NCBI GenBank assembly: GCA_021299185.1
Contig: JAJTHZ010000025.1
Coordinates: 1-64,000 of the forward strand
From: Lysobacteraceae bacterium
GTDB lineage: Bacteria; Pseudomonadota; Gammaproteobacteria; Xanthomonadales; Ahniellaceae
Reading direction: 5' to 3'
DNA: 64,000 bases
Made by a program: the position numbers and the translations under genes. The notes under the pieces are model-generated. The model was not told where the DNA came from, did not search any database, and saw nothing but the letters and a program-made list of their open reading frames with translations. Position 1 is the first letter of the stretch. Each line of letters opens with the position of its first letter. Shown here piece by piece: positions 42,850 through 51,837 of this stretch.

Positions 42850-44283
42850 ATGAGCGCCTTCGGTAGCCGCTTGGTCCGCACGTGGGTCGAACTCGGCCCG
42901 CGCTTCCTGCCGTTCGCCGACGTGGCGACGGCCGACCTGCCGCTGTCGCGCCTGCTGCGCCTGTCGCTGTTCCAGGTGTCCTGCGGCATGGCGATGGTGC
43001 TGCTGGTCGGCACCCTGAACCGGGTGATGATCGTCGAACTCGGCGTGCCGGCCTCGCTGGTCGCCGTGATGGTCGCCCTGCCACTGGTGTTCGCGCCGTT
43101 CCGCGCGCTGATCGGCCACCGCTCCGACACCCATCGCTGCGAACTCGGCTGGCGCCGCGTGCCCTTCATCTGGAAAGGCACGCTGCTGCAGTTCGGCGGG
43201 TTCGCGATCATGCCGTTCGCGCTGCTGGTGCTGGCCGGCAAGGGCCAGGCGCAGCATGCACCGGTCTGGCTCGGACTCGGGTCGGCCGCGCTGGCCTTCC
43301 TGCTCGTCGGTGCCGGCGTGCACATGGTGCAGACCGTGGGGCTGGCGCTCGCCACCGACCTGGTGCCGCAGGAGTCGCATCCCAAGGTCGTCGGGCTGAT
43401 GTACGTGATGCTGCTGGTCGGCATGATCGGCAGCGCGCTGGTGTTCGGCGCGGCGCTGGCCGACTTCACGCCCGGGCGCCTGGTGCAGGTGATCCAGGGC
43501 GCCGCGGTGGCGACGATGGCGCTCAACGTGATCGCGCTGTGGAAACAGGAGACGCGACGACCGCGCCACGGCGCGCCGCTGCCGGCCCCCGATCCGTCCT
43601 TCAGCGAGTCGTTCGCGCGTTTCTGCGCCGGCGACCACGTGGTGCGCCGCTTGCTGGCGATCGGCGTCGGCACGATGGCGTTCGCAATGGCCGACATCGT
43701 GCTGGAACCTTACGGCGGCCAGGTGCTGGGCCTGCCCGTCGCGGCGACCACCCAGTTGACGGCCTTGCTCGCCTTCGGCGGCGTGCTCGGCTTCACGCTC
43801 GCCTCGCGCGTCCTCTCTCGCGGCGCCGACCCCTTCCGCATGACCCAGGCCGGCGCGCTGATCGGCCTGCCCGGCTTCGCCGCCATCATCCTCGCCGCGC
43901 CGGCTGACTGGCCCGCACTGTTCCTCGCCGGCAACTTCCTGGTCGGGTTCGGCGGCGCGCTGTTCGGCCACGGCACCTTGACCGCGACGATGAACCTCGC
44001 GCCGCGCGAGCAGGCCGGGCTGGCGCTCGGCGCCTGGGGTGCGGTGCAGGCGACGGGTGCCGGGCTCGGCATCGCGCTCAGCGGCGTGTTGCGCGACCTG
44101 GTCAACGCGTTCAGCGATCCGGCACAGGGACCATGGGGCCTCGTGCCGGCAGCCTCGGGTTACCTCTCGGTCTACGCCGTCGAGATCATGCTGCTGCTGC
44201 TGACCCTGGTCGCGGTCGCGCCGCTGGTGCGCGGCGCGCGGAGCCGCGTGCGCCGCCCCGAAGCCGCGACGCCGCAGGCCTGA
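42850..44283 (+). CDS. pucC: LH2 assembly protein PucC (BCD family)
   Basis: PucC, 477 aa, 12 predicted membrane helices, required for LH2 assembly in Rhodobacter. Typical blocks: ELGPRFLPFADVATADLPLSRLLRLSLFQVS, LNRVMIVELGVPASL, HRSDTHRCELGWRRVPFIWKG. Closest in the window to LhaA. Start taken at ATG 42850; GTG 42805 is an alternative that would place the start inside the upstream inverted repeat. pucBAC is a complete LH2 operon; def follows after 4 bases. Confidence 0.92.
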   Translation: MSAFGSRLVRTWVELGPRFLPFADVATADLPLSRLLRLSLFQVSCGMAMVLLVGTLNRVMIVELGVPASLVAVMVALPLVFAPFRALIGHRSDTHRCELGWRRVPFIWKGTLLQFGGFAIMPFALLVLAGKGQAQHAPVWLGLGSAALAFLLVGAGVHMVQTVGLALATDLVPQESHPKVVGLMYVMLLVGMIGSALVFGAALADFTPGRLVQVIQGAAVATMALNVIALWKQETRRPRHGAPLPAPDPSFSESFARFCAGDHVVRRLLAIGVGTMAFAMADIVLEPYGGQVLGLPVAATTQLTALLAFGGVLGFTLASRVLSRGADPFRMTQAGALIGLPGFAAIILAAPADWPALFLAGNFLVGFGGALFGHGTLTATMNLAPREQAGLALGAWGAVQATGAGLGIALSGVLRDLVNAFSDPAQGPWGLVPAASGYLSVYAVEIMLLLLTLVAVAPLVRGARSRVRRPEAATPQA

Positions 44284-44287
44284 GCCG

Positions 44288-44791
44288 ATGGCCGTGCGCG
44301 AAATCCTGGTCGACCCGGATCCGCGGCTGCGGCAGCGCTGCGCGCCGATCGAGGCCTTTGACGCCGATCTCGCCGGCCTGGTCGAAGACCTCCTGGACAC
44401 CCTCTACGCCGGCACTGCGATCGGCCTGTCGGCGCCGCAGATCGGCGTCCCGCGGCGCGTGCTGGTGATGGACCTGTCGAGCGCGCGCGATACGCCGGAA
44501 GTATTCATCAACCCCGAGGTGCTCGCCGTCGACCGACTCGCACGCGTCGAGGAGAGTTGCCTGTCGGTGCCCGGGGTCAGCGCCACCATCGTGCGCCCGA
44601 TCCGCACCAAGGTCCGCGCCCTCGATCGCCACGGCGAGCTGGTCGAGGCGAAGCTGGAAGACCTGCGCGCGGTCTGCCTGCTGCACGAGGTCGATCACCT
44701 CGAGGGCCGGCTGTTCACCGACCACCTGCCGGCCTGGCGCCGGCTGCTGCTGCGCTGGCGGGGCCGCCCCGCCGCCCCGCGGGCCGCCTGA
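44288..44791 (+). CDS. def: Peptide deformylase
   Basis: Peptide deformylase, 167 aa, removes the formyl group from N-terminal Met of new proteins. The three metal-site motifs are present: GLSAPQIG (motif 1), EESCLSVPG with the metal Cys (motif 2; usually EGCLS), and HEVDHLEG (motif 3). It begins four bases after pucC and is probably cotranscribed with the LH2 genes. Since LH2 alpha uses its modified N-terminal Met to bind B800 in known structures, a dedicated deformylase here is suggestive. Whether a second def exists elsewhere is not visible. Confidence 0.92.
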   Translation: MAVREILVDPDPRLRQRCAPIEAFDADLAGLVEDLLDTLYAGTAIGLSAPQIGVPRRVLVMDLSSARDTPEVFINPEVLAVDRLARVEESCLSVPGVSATIVRPIRTKVRALDRHGELVEAKLEDLRAVCLLHEVDHLEGRLFTDHLPAWRRLLLRWRGRPAAPRAA

Positions 44792-44798
44792 GGCCGCG

Positions 44799-45980
44799 TC
44801 AGTCCCCGCTCGCGGCTGCGCGCCGCGCGCGCAGCAGCACGTCGCTGCCCTGCCGGCACGCGAGATAGAGATCCGGCGCGCCGTCGGCGTCGAAATCGGC
44901 CTGCGCGCTGTCGAACAGGTTGCAGGCCACGCGCGGCCAGGCCGCATCGGCGGCCGGCGCGAAGCGCCCCGTGCCGTCGTTGACCAGCGCCTGCACCGGC
45001 CGCGGCGCCGGCGCGCCGAGCACCACGTCGCCGCGCAGGATGTCGAGGTCGCCGTCGCCGTCGAGGTCGTGCAGGTCGCCGTGCGCGGCATTCGCCTCGT
45101 CCTTCGGCAAGCGCTCGGCGGTGACGTCGCTTAAGCGCGCCTGGCCGTCGTTCAGCAGCAGGCGATCCTGCGCCGACGGCGTCTGCGCCTGGAAGAAGCG
45201 CACGTTGGCGAGGAACACGTCGAGGTCGCCGTCGCCATCCACGTCGCCGAGCGCCACCTTTCGCGTCTCCTCGCGCGCGGCGGGCCACGCGGCGTCCGGC
45301 GCGCCGGCGAACCCGCCCCGGCCGTCGTTGAGCAGCAGGCGGTTGCCGTCTTCGTTGCCGAACACCAGGTCGAGGTCGCCGTCGCCGTCGAGATCGCCCG
45401 CCGCGACGTCCTGCGACACGTCGTCCGTCGCCGGCAGGCGTCGCGCGGATTCATCGGTGAAGCGTGCGCGGCCGTCGTTGATCCACACCTGGTCCGCGCC
45501 CGCGTTGGCGAACACCAGGTCGCGATCGCCGTCGGCATCGAGGTCGACGGCGATCGCGCCGTTGGTCACCGCGTCGGCGCGCAGGCGATCCGAGGCGTCG
45601 CGGAAGCGGCCCTTGCCGTCGTTGAGGTACAGCTCCTTGGCCCGGTCGTCCTCGGACACCAGCAGGATGTCGATCGACCGATCGCCGTCGAGGTCGGCGA
45701 GCACGGCCTCCTCGTGGTCATGGGTCGTGCGCGGCGCGCGCGTGGGATCGTCGGTGAACCGTCCCTGGCCGTCGTTGAACAGCATCAGGTGCGGCGCCCA
45801 CTCCATCGCCACCACGAGGTCGAGGTCGCCATCGCCGTCGAGATCGGCGGCCTTCGCATCCATCGACAGCCCGGCGGTCAGGCCCGGCGCCAGTCCCGCG
45901 CCCGGGACGACCGCGTATAGCGGAGCGCCGGCGAACGCGAGCCCGGGCAGGCACGCCAGCAGCAGCAGCACGATCCGCAT
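44799..45980 (-). CDS. Secreted FG-GAP/VCBS-repeat protein
   Basis: 393-aa protein with a signal peptide (MRIVLLLLACLPGLAFA) followed by about eight FG-GAP/VCBS repeats, each with a Ca-binding DLDGDGDLDLV-like motif. Such beta-propellers are extracellular and often bind ligands or surfaces; no catalytic domain is seen. ATG 45980 was chosen because it gives the signal peptide; further upstream codons add an Arg-rich stretch. It converges with def and is the first gene outside the photosynthetic cluster. Confidence 0.85.
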   Translation of the reverse strand: MRIVLLLLACLPGLAFAGAPLYAVVPGAGLAPGLTAGLSMDAKAADLDGDGDLDLVVAMEWAPHLMLFNDGQGRFTDDPTRAPRTTHDHEEAVLADLDGDRSIDILLVSEDDRAKELYLNDGKGRFRDASDRLRADAVTNGAIAVDLDADGDRDLVFANAGADQVWINDGRARFTDESARRLPATDDVSQDVAAGDLDGDGDLDLVFGNEDGNRLLLNDGRGGFAGAPDAAWPAAREETRKVALGDVDGDGDLDVFLANVRFFQAQTPSAQDRLLLNDGQARLSDVTAERLPKDEANAAHGDLHDLDGDGDLDILRGDVVLGAPAPRPVQALVNDGTGRFAPAADAAWPRVACNLFDSAQADFDADGAPDLYLACRQGSDVLLRARRAAASGD

Positions 45981-46065
45981 CGGAGCACCTCGTCGGCGGC
46001 GGGTCGCGCGGAAGGGTAGCGCGATCGGTCGGGCGTGCGCGCCGCGCGCGAGGTGGAGCGGCGCG

Positions 46066-46638
46066 CGCTTAGCCGGCATTGCCGGCTGCGCGGCGCGACG
46101 GTGAGGTCGAGCGGGACGCGCTCAGGCGGCACAGCCGCCTGCGTCCCGCGAGGGTGAGGCAGGGATGCCGAACGGGGTGACCGCAGGGATGCAGGCGCGG
46201 CTGTACAGCGAAGCTCAGAGCCAAGGACGCGGGTGACCGCAGGGATGCAGGCCCCGAGCCTCGGAGGAACCGAGGACCAAGACAAGGATGGCGCGCTCGG
46301 CCGTCGAGGCGCATGCGCCGAGGTCGAACCCACGACCCCAGCCTTCGGAGGTGGAGCGCGGCGCGCTCAGGCGGCACAGCCGCCTGCGCCGCGCGACGGC
46401 GAGGCAGGGATGCCGAGCGGGTGGCCGCAGGGACGCAGGCGCACCCTTGAACGAAGCCGGGCGGTGGGCAGATGGCGCGCTCGGCGGGACTCGAACCCAC
46501 GACCCCAGCCTTCGGAGGTCGAGCGCGGTGCGCGGCACCGCCGCGCACCGCGCGAGGGTCCGCGCAGGGATGCGCGGACGGCAGACCGCAGGGATGCCGG
46601 CGAGGGATGACAGCGAAGCCGGCGGCGGGGGCAGCAAA
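46066..46638. repeat. Tandem array of tRNA-Arg 3'-half copies and hairpin repeats
   Basis: Gene-free stretch made of repeat units. Each has part or all of a tRNA-Arg 3' half, a variable perfect hairpin (GCCGGC-ATT-GCCGGC; CAGGCGGC-ACA-GCCGCCTG at 46123 and 46367; 12-bp arms around 46528), then GAGG-TGAGGCAGGGATGCC and GCAGGGATGC. 46473-46518 equals 46 bases of the intact tRNA, from its CCA end into the anticodon loop; a decayed copy starts at 46289. Units begin at 46289, 46473 and 46639, that is 184 and 166 bases apart. No protein gene supported here or in 45981-46065. Confidence 0.8.
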
Positions 46639-46715
46639 TGGCGCGCTCGGCGGGACTCGAACCCACGACCCCAGCCTTCGGAGGGCTGTACTCTATCCAA
46701 CTGAGCTACGAGCGC
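46639..46715 (-). tRNA. tRNA-Arg (anticodon CCG)
   Basis: Complete 77-nt cloverleaf on the minus strand: acceptor GCGCTCG/CGAGCGC, D arm GCTCAGTTGGATAGAGT, anticodon stem CAGCC/GGCTG with loop CTCCGAA (anticodon CCG, reading CGG), five-base variable loop, T arm GTGGG-TTCGAGT-CCCGC, discriminator G and an encoded CCA. CGG codons are frequent in this GC-rich genome. The only intact copy among several fragments nearby. Confidence 0.95.
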
Positions 46716-46741
46716 GTCGACGTCATTCTAGACCGAGGCCC

Positions 46742-46848
46742 GCATCCCTGCGGCAACTCCGTTCGGCATCCCTGCCTCACCCTCGGGGCGCAGGCGGCTG
46801 TGCCGCCTGAGCACGCGCCCCTCGACCAACTGAGCTACGAGCGCGTCC
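46742..46848 (-). repeat. Inverted hairpin repeat and 5' tRNA-Arg fragment
   Basis: 46742-46811 is the hairpin/CAGGGATGCC repeat in reverse orientation. It is followed by 46826-46847, which matches the 5' part of the tRNA-Arg (D arm and acceptor strand, with the same bases after it). So the 5' piece of another tRNA copy is joined to the repeat where its 3' piece should be. It cannot fold as a tRNA. Nothing seen in 46849-46915. Confidence 0.7.
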
Positions 46849-46915
46849 CGACGATCATACCAGCCCGCGCCCCGACCGGCCTGTGGCGACCCCCGCCAAG
46901 CCGCCGGCGTCGGCT

Positions 46916-48352
46916 TCAAGCCACCGCCAGCACCTCCGCCGCCGCCTTCTCGCCCGACGACAGCGCGGCCTCCATGCCCGGCTCGTCGAACACCACGTGT
47001 TCGCCGGCAAAACGCACGCGGCCGAGCGGCCGGTCGGTCCACGCCACGGTGGCGTGCACGCGGCCCGGCGCGATCTCCGCGTAGGCGCCGCCGGCCAGCG
47101 GATCGCGGCCCCAGGACTTCACCGCCAGCAGTTCCAGCGCACCGGCCGCCGCCGGCCGCTGGCGCTCGATCTCGGTGCGGATCCATTGCGCGAGCCCGGT
47201 GTCGCTGGCGCTGGTCGCATCCAGCGCCGCGGCCGCCCCGCCGTTGAGCCAGGCGATCAGGCGCTGGACGCGTCCGTCGGGCCCGGGCACGGCGAACAGG
47301 CGCTCGACGCTGCCGTCGAACCACATGGTCGCGGGCAACCCGTCCTGGTCCCAGAACGGCTGCAGCGGGCGGAAATGCGCGGTGGTGATCGGCGTGTAGC
47401 GCCGCTCGCGCCAGGCCGCGAGTTGCTCCGGCGGCGGCGCGGGATCGAAGACGATGCGCGACAGCGGCGCACAGGGCAGGGCGAGCACGGCGAAGCGCGC
47501 GCCGAACGTGCGCCCGTCGGTGCAGCGCAGCGTGACCTGGTCACCGCGTGACGCCACGCCGATCACCTCCGCGCCGAGTTCCGGCGCACGCGACAGCGAC
47601 GCCGCCATCGCCGCCGGCAGCGCCTGGCTGCCGGGCACGATGCGCACGGTGCCGCGCGTGCTCTTGCGCCGCAGCGCTTCGCGGCGCAGCACGTCGAGCG
47701 CCGACACGCTGCGCAGTCCGGTGTAGTTCGCGGCCACGTCCATCAGGCGCAGCGCTTCCGCGCTCCAGCCGGCGGCGGCGAGGTGGTCCCACAGGCTGAC
47801 GTCGAGCGCGGCATGCGCGGCATCGAGCCAGGCCAGCGCGTCGGGCAGCTTCGCCGCCTCCGCTCCGAGGGCCGCAGCCAGCAGGCCCGCCGGCGGGATG
47901 GCGCGCTCGCGCCCGGTCAGCGGGTTGCGCGCATCGCCCGCCCACTGGTCGGCACGCAGCAGGCCATCGCGCAGCGCCAGCAGGCTGGGCGGCATCGGCG
48001 GCGGCGCGCCCGCCGGTGTGGCGGCCGGTCGCGGCGGTGCTGCCGATGCTTCCACCGCGATGCCGAGCCGTTTGGCGTGCGCGAGCACCCGCGCGTAGCT
48101 CGATCCGACCTCGACGCCGCCCAGTTCGAACCGTTGTCCGCCGCGCTCGACCGTGAGCAGCCGCCCGCCGATGCGCCGCGAAGCCTCCAGCGTGAGCACC
48201 GAGAGGCCCGCACCCTCCAGCGCATGCGCGCAGGCCAGCCCCGCGAGCCCGGCGCCGACCACCAGCACGTCGACCGGTGCCTGGTCGTCGGCCCGCGTGC
48301 GGCGGGTCGCGAGGGCCAGCGTGGTGCCGAGCAGGAAGGTGCGGCGATGCAT
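46916..48352 (-). CDS. Secreted flavin amine oxidase
   Basis: FAD-dependent amine oxidase family protein, 478 aa. N-terminus MHRRTFLLGTTLALA resembles a Tat signal. The dinucleotide motif VLVVGAGLAGLACAHALEGAG lies near residue 30, with EASRRIGGRLLTV after it; the C-terminal VRFAGEHVVFDEPGMEAALSSG closes the FAD fold. ATG 48352 has GAGGTG 6 bases upstream. Substrate unknown (polyamine, amino acid or a larger compound). It lies downstream of the TonB receptor but behind a strong terminator, so probably separately transcribed. Confidence 0.85.
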   Translation of the reverse strand: MHRRTFLLGTTLALATRRTRADDQAPVDVLVVGAGLAGLACAHALEGAGLSVLTLEASRRIGGRLLTVERGGQRFELGGVEVGSSYARVLAHAKRLGIAVEASAAPPRPAATPAGAPPPMPPSLLALRDGLLRADQWAGDARNPLTGRERAIPPAGLLAAALGAEAAKLPDALAWLDAAHAALDVSLWDHLAAAGWSAEALRLMDVAANYTGLRSVSALDVLRREALRRKSTRGTVRIVPGSQALPAAMAASLSRAPELGAEVIGVASRGDQVTLRCTDGRTFGARFAVLALPCAPLSRIVFDPAPPPEQLAAWRERRYTPITTAHFRPLQPFWDQDGLPATMWFDGSVERLFAVPGPDGRVQRLIAWLNGGAAAALDATSASDTGLAQWIRTEIERQRPAAAGALELLAVKSWGRDPLAGGAYAEIAPGRVHATVAWTDRPLGRVRFAGEHVVFDEPGMEAALSSGEKAAAEVLAVA

Positions 48353-48391
48353 GGGAATCACCTCGGATGTGGCGGTTTCCGGAAGGCCGAG

Positions 48392-48426
48392 AAAAAAGGG
48401 CCGGCAGGATCGCTCCCGCCGGCCCT
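48392..48426 (-). terminator. Rho-independent terminator of the TonB receptor gene
   Basis: On the minus strand: AGGGCCGGC (48426-48418) and its partner GCCGGCCCT (48405-48397) enclose a 12-base loop, followed by a run of six T's (48397-48392 region). It lies 27 bases after the receptor stop codon. The clearest intrinsic terminator in the window. Confidence 0.88.
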
Positions 48427-48452
48427 GCGTGCCCCGACCAGGGAGCGCGTGT

Positions 48453-50906
48453 TCAGAAGCGATAGGTCACGTTGAAGCCGTACATGCGCGGGCGCGGTGC
48501 CGAGATCGCGAAGTCGCGCACGTTGGTGGTGGTGCGCGCCGGTGCCGGCGCCGGCAGGACGTTGGGGATCGAGATGAACGCCGCCGGGTTGACGTAGCGC
48601 AGGATGTCCTCGGCGGTGTCGTCGTCGGTGACGTTGTTGACCCACAGCGTCCAGCGCCAGTTCGCGCTCACGTCGACGCCGAAGCGCAGGTTGAGCACGG
48701 TGCCGCTGCCGGTTTCGGCGAGGTTGTCGACCTGGGTGTAGCGGGTCGACTCGTAGTTCACGTCGCCGTTGGCGAACCAGCCCCAGCCGTTGGCGAACTC
48801 GCCGCTCCAGGTCAGGCCGATCGCGGCCTGGTTCTTGGGCACGCGCGGCAGCACGTTGCCGGCCGCGTTGGCGCACGGGTCGGCGAGGTTCGGCACCGGC
48901 ACGTTGCAGAACAAGTCGGCCTGGTCCTGGCTGATGAAGTCGCGGATCTCGGCGTCGTTGTACGAGTACGAGAAGTTGGCCAGCAGCGAGGGCGAGATCA
49001 CCCACTGGCCCTCGACCTCGAGGCCGCTGATGCGCGATTCGCCGATGTTGGTGGTGAACGAGGTCAGGAACGGCGCGTTGTTGACCAGGAACACCGAGCG
49101 CGACTCGGTGAGCTGCTGGTTCTGCCAGTCGATCCAGAACAGGTTGGCGTTCAGTCGCAGGGTGTCGTCGAGCAGGTCGCTCTTGAAGCCGATCTCGTAG
49201 TTCCAGGCCTCTTCCTCGGCGAACGAGGTCAGGCCCTCGTTGACCAGCAGGGCGCGGCTGTCGTCGCGCAGGTCGGCGCGCTGCACGTCGGTGTTGAAGC
49301 CGCCGGGCTTGGTGCCCTTGGATGCGAGGCCGTAGACCTGCACGTCGTCGGTCCACTGGTAGGACAGGGTGGCGCGCGGCGTGGTGGAGGTGAACTCCTC
49401 CTCCAGCAGGAAGCTGCGGGTGAAGGTGCGCGGCGGCGCCGGCGTCGTCACCACGCGGGTGTCGGTGCCGCCGGCGGTGATCTCGTCCTTGGCGTAGCGC
49501 ACCTCGAACGAGGCCGTCCACTGGTCGTCGATCTTCCACTCCACGAAGCCGTACACCGCGCGGTTGACCACGTCGGCGACCGGATCGGTGCCCACCGCGC
49601 GCACCGGTGCGCGCACGTTCGCCGGCGGGATGTTGAAGCCGCTGAGGCTGCCGTTGAAGCCCGGGCCGCGGGTCTCGGAGTAATAGTAGGCGCCGAGGAT
49701 GCCGTACACCGGAGCGCTGGTGTCGGTGGTGATGCGCAGGTCCTGCGACCAGTCGTAGGTCTTCGACAGGCCGAAGGTCTCGAACGCACCGCCGAAGCCG
49801 CGGATCTCGGAATAATCCTGGTCGATCGCGCTGTATTCCTCGGTCTCGTTGTAGGCCGAGGTCGAGGTGAGCGTCCAGTTGTTGCCGAAGGTCCAGTCGC
49901 CGACCAGGCTGGCGCGCAGGTTGTCGCGCTTGAGCCCGGCGCCGAAGCCCGCGAGGTCGTAATCCGGCGTGTTGATCGGGAACTCGTCCGGGGTTTCCGG
50001 CACGCCGCAGAAATAGCCGCGCGTGCGCGTGCGGCCGATCGGGAAGCCGGCGCCCGGCACGGTGCCGATGATCTCCGGCAGGAAGCAGTTGTTGAGCGCG
50101 CTGCCCTGGCGGCGGATCGCGAAGTGCTGGTCGCGGTTCTGCTGGTAGCCGAAGCGGCCGAGCAGCTCGAGGTTGTCCAGCGGGCGGAACAGCACCGAGG
50201 TCAGCATGCCCACGGTCTTGGTGCCGCCGATGTTGTCGCGGTCGGCGATCGGGTTGTAGAACAGGCCGTCGGTCTCGTCGTACACCGCGCCGATGTCGAA
50301 CGACAGCAGGTCGTCGACGATCGGGCCGGAGTAGAAGCCGGTCAGCTTGCGCTGCCCGTCGCTGCCGCCGCCGAGGGTGAACTTGCCGGTCGGATCGTTG
50401 CCGGGGCGGCGGGTGACGAAGTTCACAGCGCCCGAGAAGGTGCGCCGGCCGAACGCGGCCGACTGCGGGCCGCGGATCACCTCCACCCGCTCGAGGTTCT
50501 CCAGGCCATAGCCGGAGATGTCGCCCTGCACGTACACGCCGTCGATGAAGAACGAGGCGTTCGGTTCGCCCTGGATATTGGACATGCCGCGGATCACCGG
50601 CCGGTCGCCGTCGCGGCCGAAGCCGGAGCGGAACGAGAAGCTGGGCGTGAACGCGGCGATGTCGCGCACGTCGGTGAAGCCCTTCTCCTCGATCGTGTCG
50701 GCGGTGATCGCCGAGATCGGCAGCGGGACCTTCTGCAGTTCCTCGTCGACGCGGCGCGCGGTGACGGTGATCGTCTCCAGCGACTTCGCGTCGTCGGTCT
50801 CGGCGGCCGGGCCGGACTGCGGCGCGGGGTCGGGCGCGGCGAGCGCGGGGCCGGCGAGCGCGGCGGCGATGGCGATGGCGAGCAGGTGGCGCGTGGGCTG
50901 GTTCAT
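48453..50906 (-). CDS. TonB-dependent outer-membrane receptor
   Basis: TonB-dependent receptor, 817 aa. Signal peptide to about residue 23 (ALAGPALAA), a TonB-box-like SLETITVTARR near residue 42, plug domain about residues 60-170 (VPLPISAITADTI, RGPQSAAFGRRTFSGAVNFVTRRPG), then a beta-barrel ending in the outer-membrane Phe signature (YGFNVTYRF). It belongs to the broad group taking up siderophores, cobalamin, sugars or natural products; the ligand cannot be told. It follows the DUF1838 gene by 34 bases, so the two form an operon. Confidence 0.92.
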   Translation of the reverse strand: MNQPTRHLLAIAIAAALAGPALAAPDPAPQSGPAAETDDAKSLETITVTARRVDEELQKVPLPISAITADTIEEKGFTDVRDIAAFTPSFSFRSGFGRDGDRPVIRGMSNIQGEPNASFFIDGVYVQGDISGYGLENLERVEVIRGPQSAAFGRRTFSGAVNFVTRRPGNDPTGKFTLGGGSDGQRKLTGFYSGPIVDDLLSFDIGAVYDETDGLFYNPIADRDNIGGTKTVGMLTSVLFRPLDNLELLGRFGYQQNRDQHFAIRRQGSALNNCFLPEIIGTVPGAGFPIGRTRTRGYFCGVPETPDEFPINTPDYDLAGFGAGLKRDNLRASLVGDWTFGNNWTLTSTSAYNETEEYSAIDQDYSEIRGFGGAFETFGLSKTYDWSQDLRITTDTSAPVYGILGAYYYSETRGPGFNGSLSGFNIPPANVRAPVRAVGTDPVADVVNRAVYGFVEWKIDDQWTASFEVRYAKDEITAGGTDTRVVTTPAPPRTFTRSFLLEEEFTSTTPRATLSYQWTDDVQVYGLASKGTKPGGFNTDVQRADLRDDSRALLVNEGLTSFAEEEAWNYEIGFKSDLLDDTLRLNANLFWIDWQNQQLTESRSVFLVNNAPFLTSFTTNIGESRISGLEVEGQWVISPSLLANFSYSYNDAEIRDFISQDQADLFCNVPVPNLADPCANAAGNVLPRVPKNQAAIGLTWSGEFANGWGWFANGDVNYESTRYTQVDNLAETGSGTVLNLRFGVDVSANWRWTLWVNNVTDDDTAEDILRYVNPAAFISIPNVLPAPAPARTTTNVRDFAISAPRPRMYGFNVTYRF

Positions 50907-50940
50907 ATCGGGTTCCTGGGGCGTAGGGTGGATGGCGGGT

Positions 50941-51837
50941 TCAACCGCCCGCCTTGTCGTCGGAGTCGGCCGCGGCCTTCTCCCGTTCCTTCAACTTGCG
51001 ATAGTAGGTCCAGCTGGTTTCGTTCGGTTGCGACCAGGCCTCCGGCGCCGTGGCGTACTCAGGGTAGCGTTCCGCGATGCGCGCGCGCATGTCCGCCGGC
51101 AGCGCCTCGATGCCGTCGAGCTTGTGGCCCTGCGCAATGTACAGCAGGTTGCCGGGCGCGGTCCCCATCTTCATCCACGGCAGCCACGGCCCGATGCGCG
51201 TCCAGCCGTAGCTGGTCGGCGCGTTCTTCACCTTCGGGTCGTCGATCGCCGCGCGATCGGTGAAGAACATGAAGTGTTCCGAGCCCATGTACGTCTCGCC
51301 GCTGGACTCCTCCGGGAAGTCCTTCGGCGGCAGCGGGTTGGGGTAGGTCAGCGGCACGTTGAAGGTCATCATCAGGTCGCCGCCGGCGCTCTCCCACGGC
51401 AGGATGTTCGGTGAGCCGTCGCGGCGCTTGGTGCCGAACACGCTGTTCACCGGGTCGTTGGCGACGTGGATCACGTCCACCTTCCGGCCGTTGAACGGGT
51501 TGTCCCAGGTGTCGATCAGGGCGCCGGTCTTGAGGTCGCGGTAGAAGCTCAGTTCGCGCGAGATGAAGCGCCACGAGCCGTCTTCCATCGGCTCCATGCG
51601 GCAGATGTTGTAGCCCTCGAAGCCCATGATGGCGCTCGGTGCCTTGCCGGGGACCTGGGCGAAGATGGTGCCCTTCCACCAGGTCACCACGTGCTCGGCC
51701 GGGTCGAGCGAACAGCGCATCTTGGCCAGCGCGGTGAGGTTGTCCTCGGCCTTGGTGAGGTCGAGCGCGGCGACGGGCAGGGTGGTGGCCAGGGCGAGGC
51801 CGGCGAACGCGAGGCGGAGCAGGGCAGTCATGGACAC
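50941..51837 (-). CDS. DUF1838-family secreted protein
   Basis: 298-aa protein with a signal peptide (ALLRLAFAGLALATTLPVAALD) and a single domain resembling DUF1838. Recognisable stretches are WWKGTIFAQVPGKAPSAIMGFEG, a DTWDNPFNGRKVDV block and EHFMFFTDRAAIDD. Function of the family is unknown. GTG 51837 is 5 bases after GGAGG; ATG 51831 is an equally possible start. First gene of an operon with the TonB receptor, suggesting a periplasmic partner acting on what the receptor imports. Confidence 0.75.
   Translation of the reverse strand: MSMTALLRLAFAGLALATTLPVAALDLTKAEDNLTALAKMRCSLDPAEHVVTWWKGTIFAQVPGKAPSAIMGFEGYNICRMEPMEDGSWRFISRELSFYRDLKTGALIDTWDNPFNGRKVDVIHVANDPVNSVFGTKRRDGSPNILPWESAGGDLMMTFNVPLTYPNPLPPKDFPEESSGETYMGSEHFMFFTDRAAIDDPKVKNAPTSYGWTRIGPWLPWMKMGTAPGNLLYIAQGHKLDGIEALPADMRARIAERYPEYATAPEAWSQPNETSWTYYRKLKEREKAAADSDDKAGG

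Noticed and set aside
46289-46518. Two further tRNA-Arg genes
   Set aside because: Only the 3' half is present in each; no D arm or 5' acceptor strand, so they cannot fold into a tRNA.
46066-46848. CRISPR array
   Set aside because: Units are 166-184 bases apart, contain tRNA sequence, differ in their hairpins, and there are no spacer-length gaps or cas genes.
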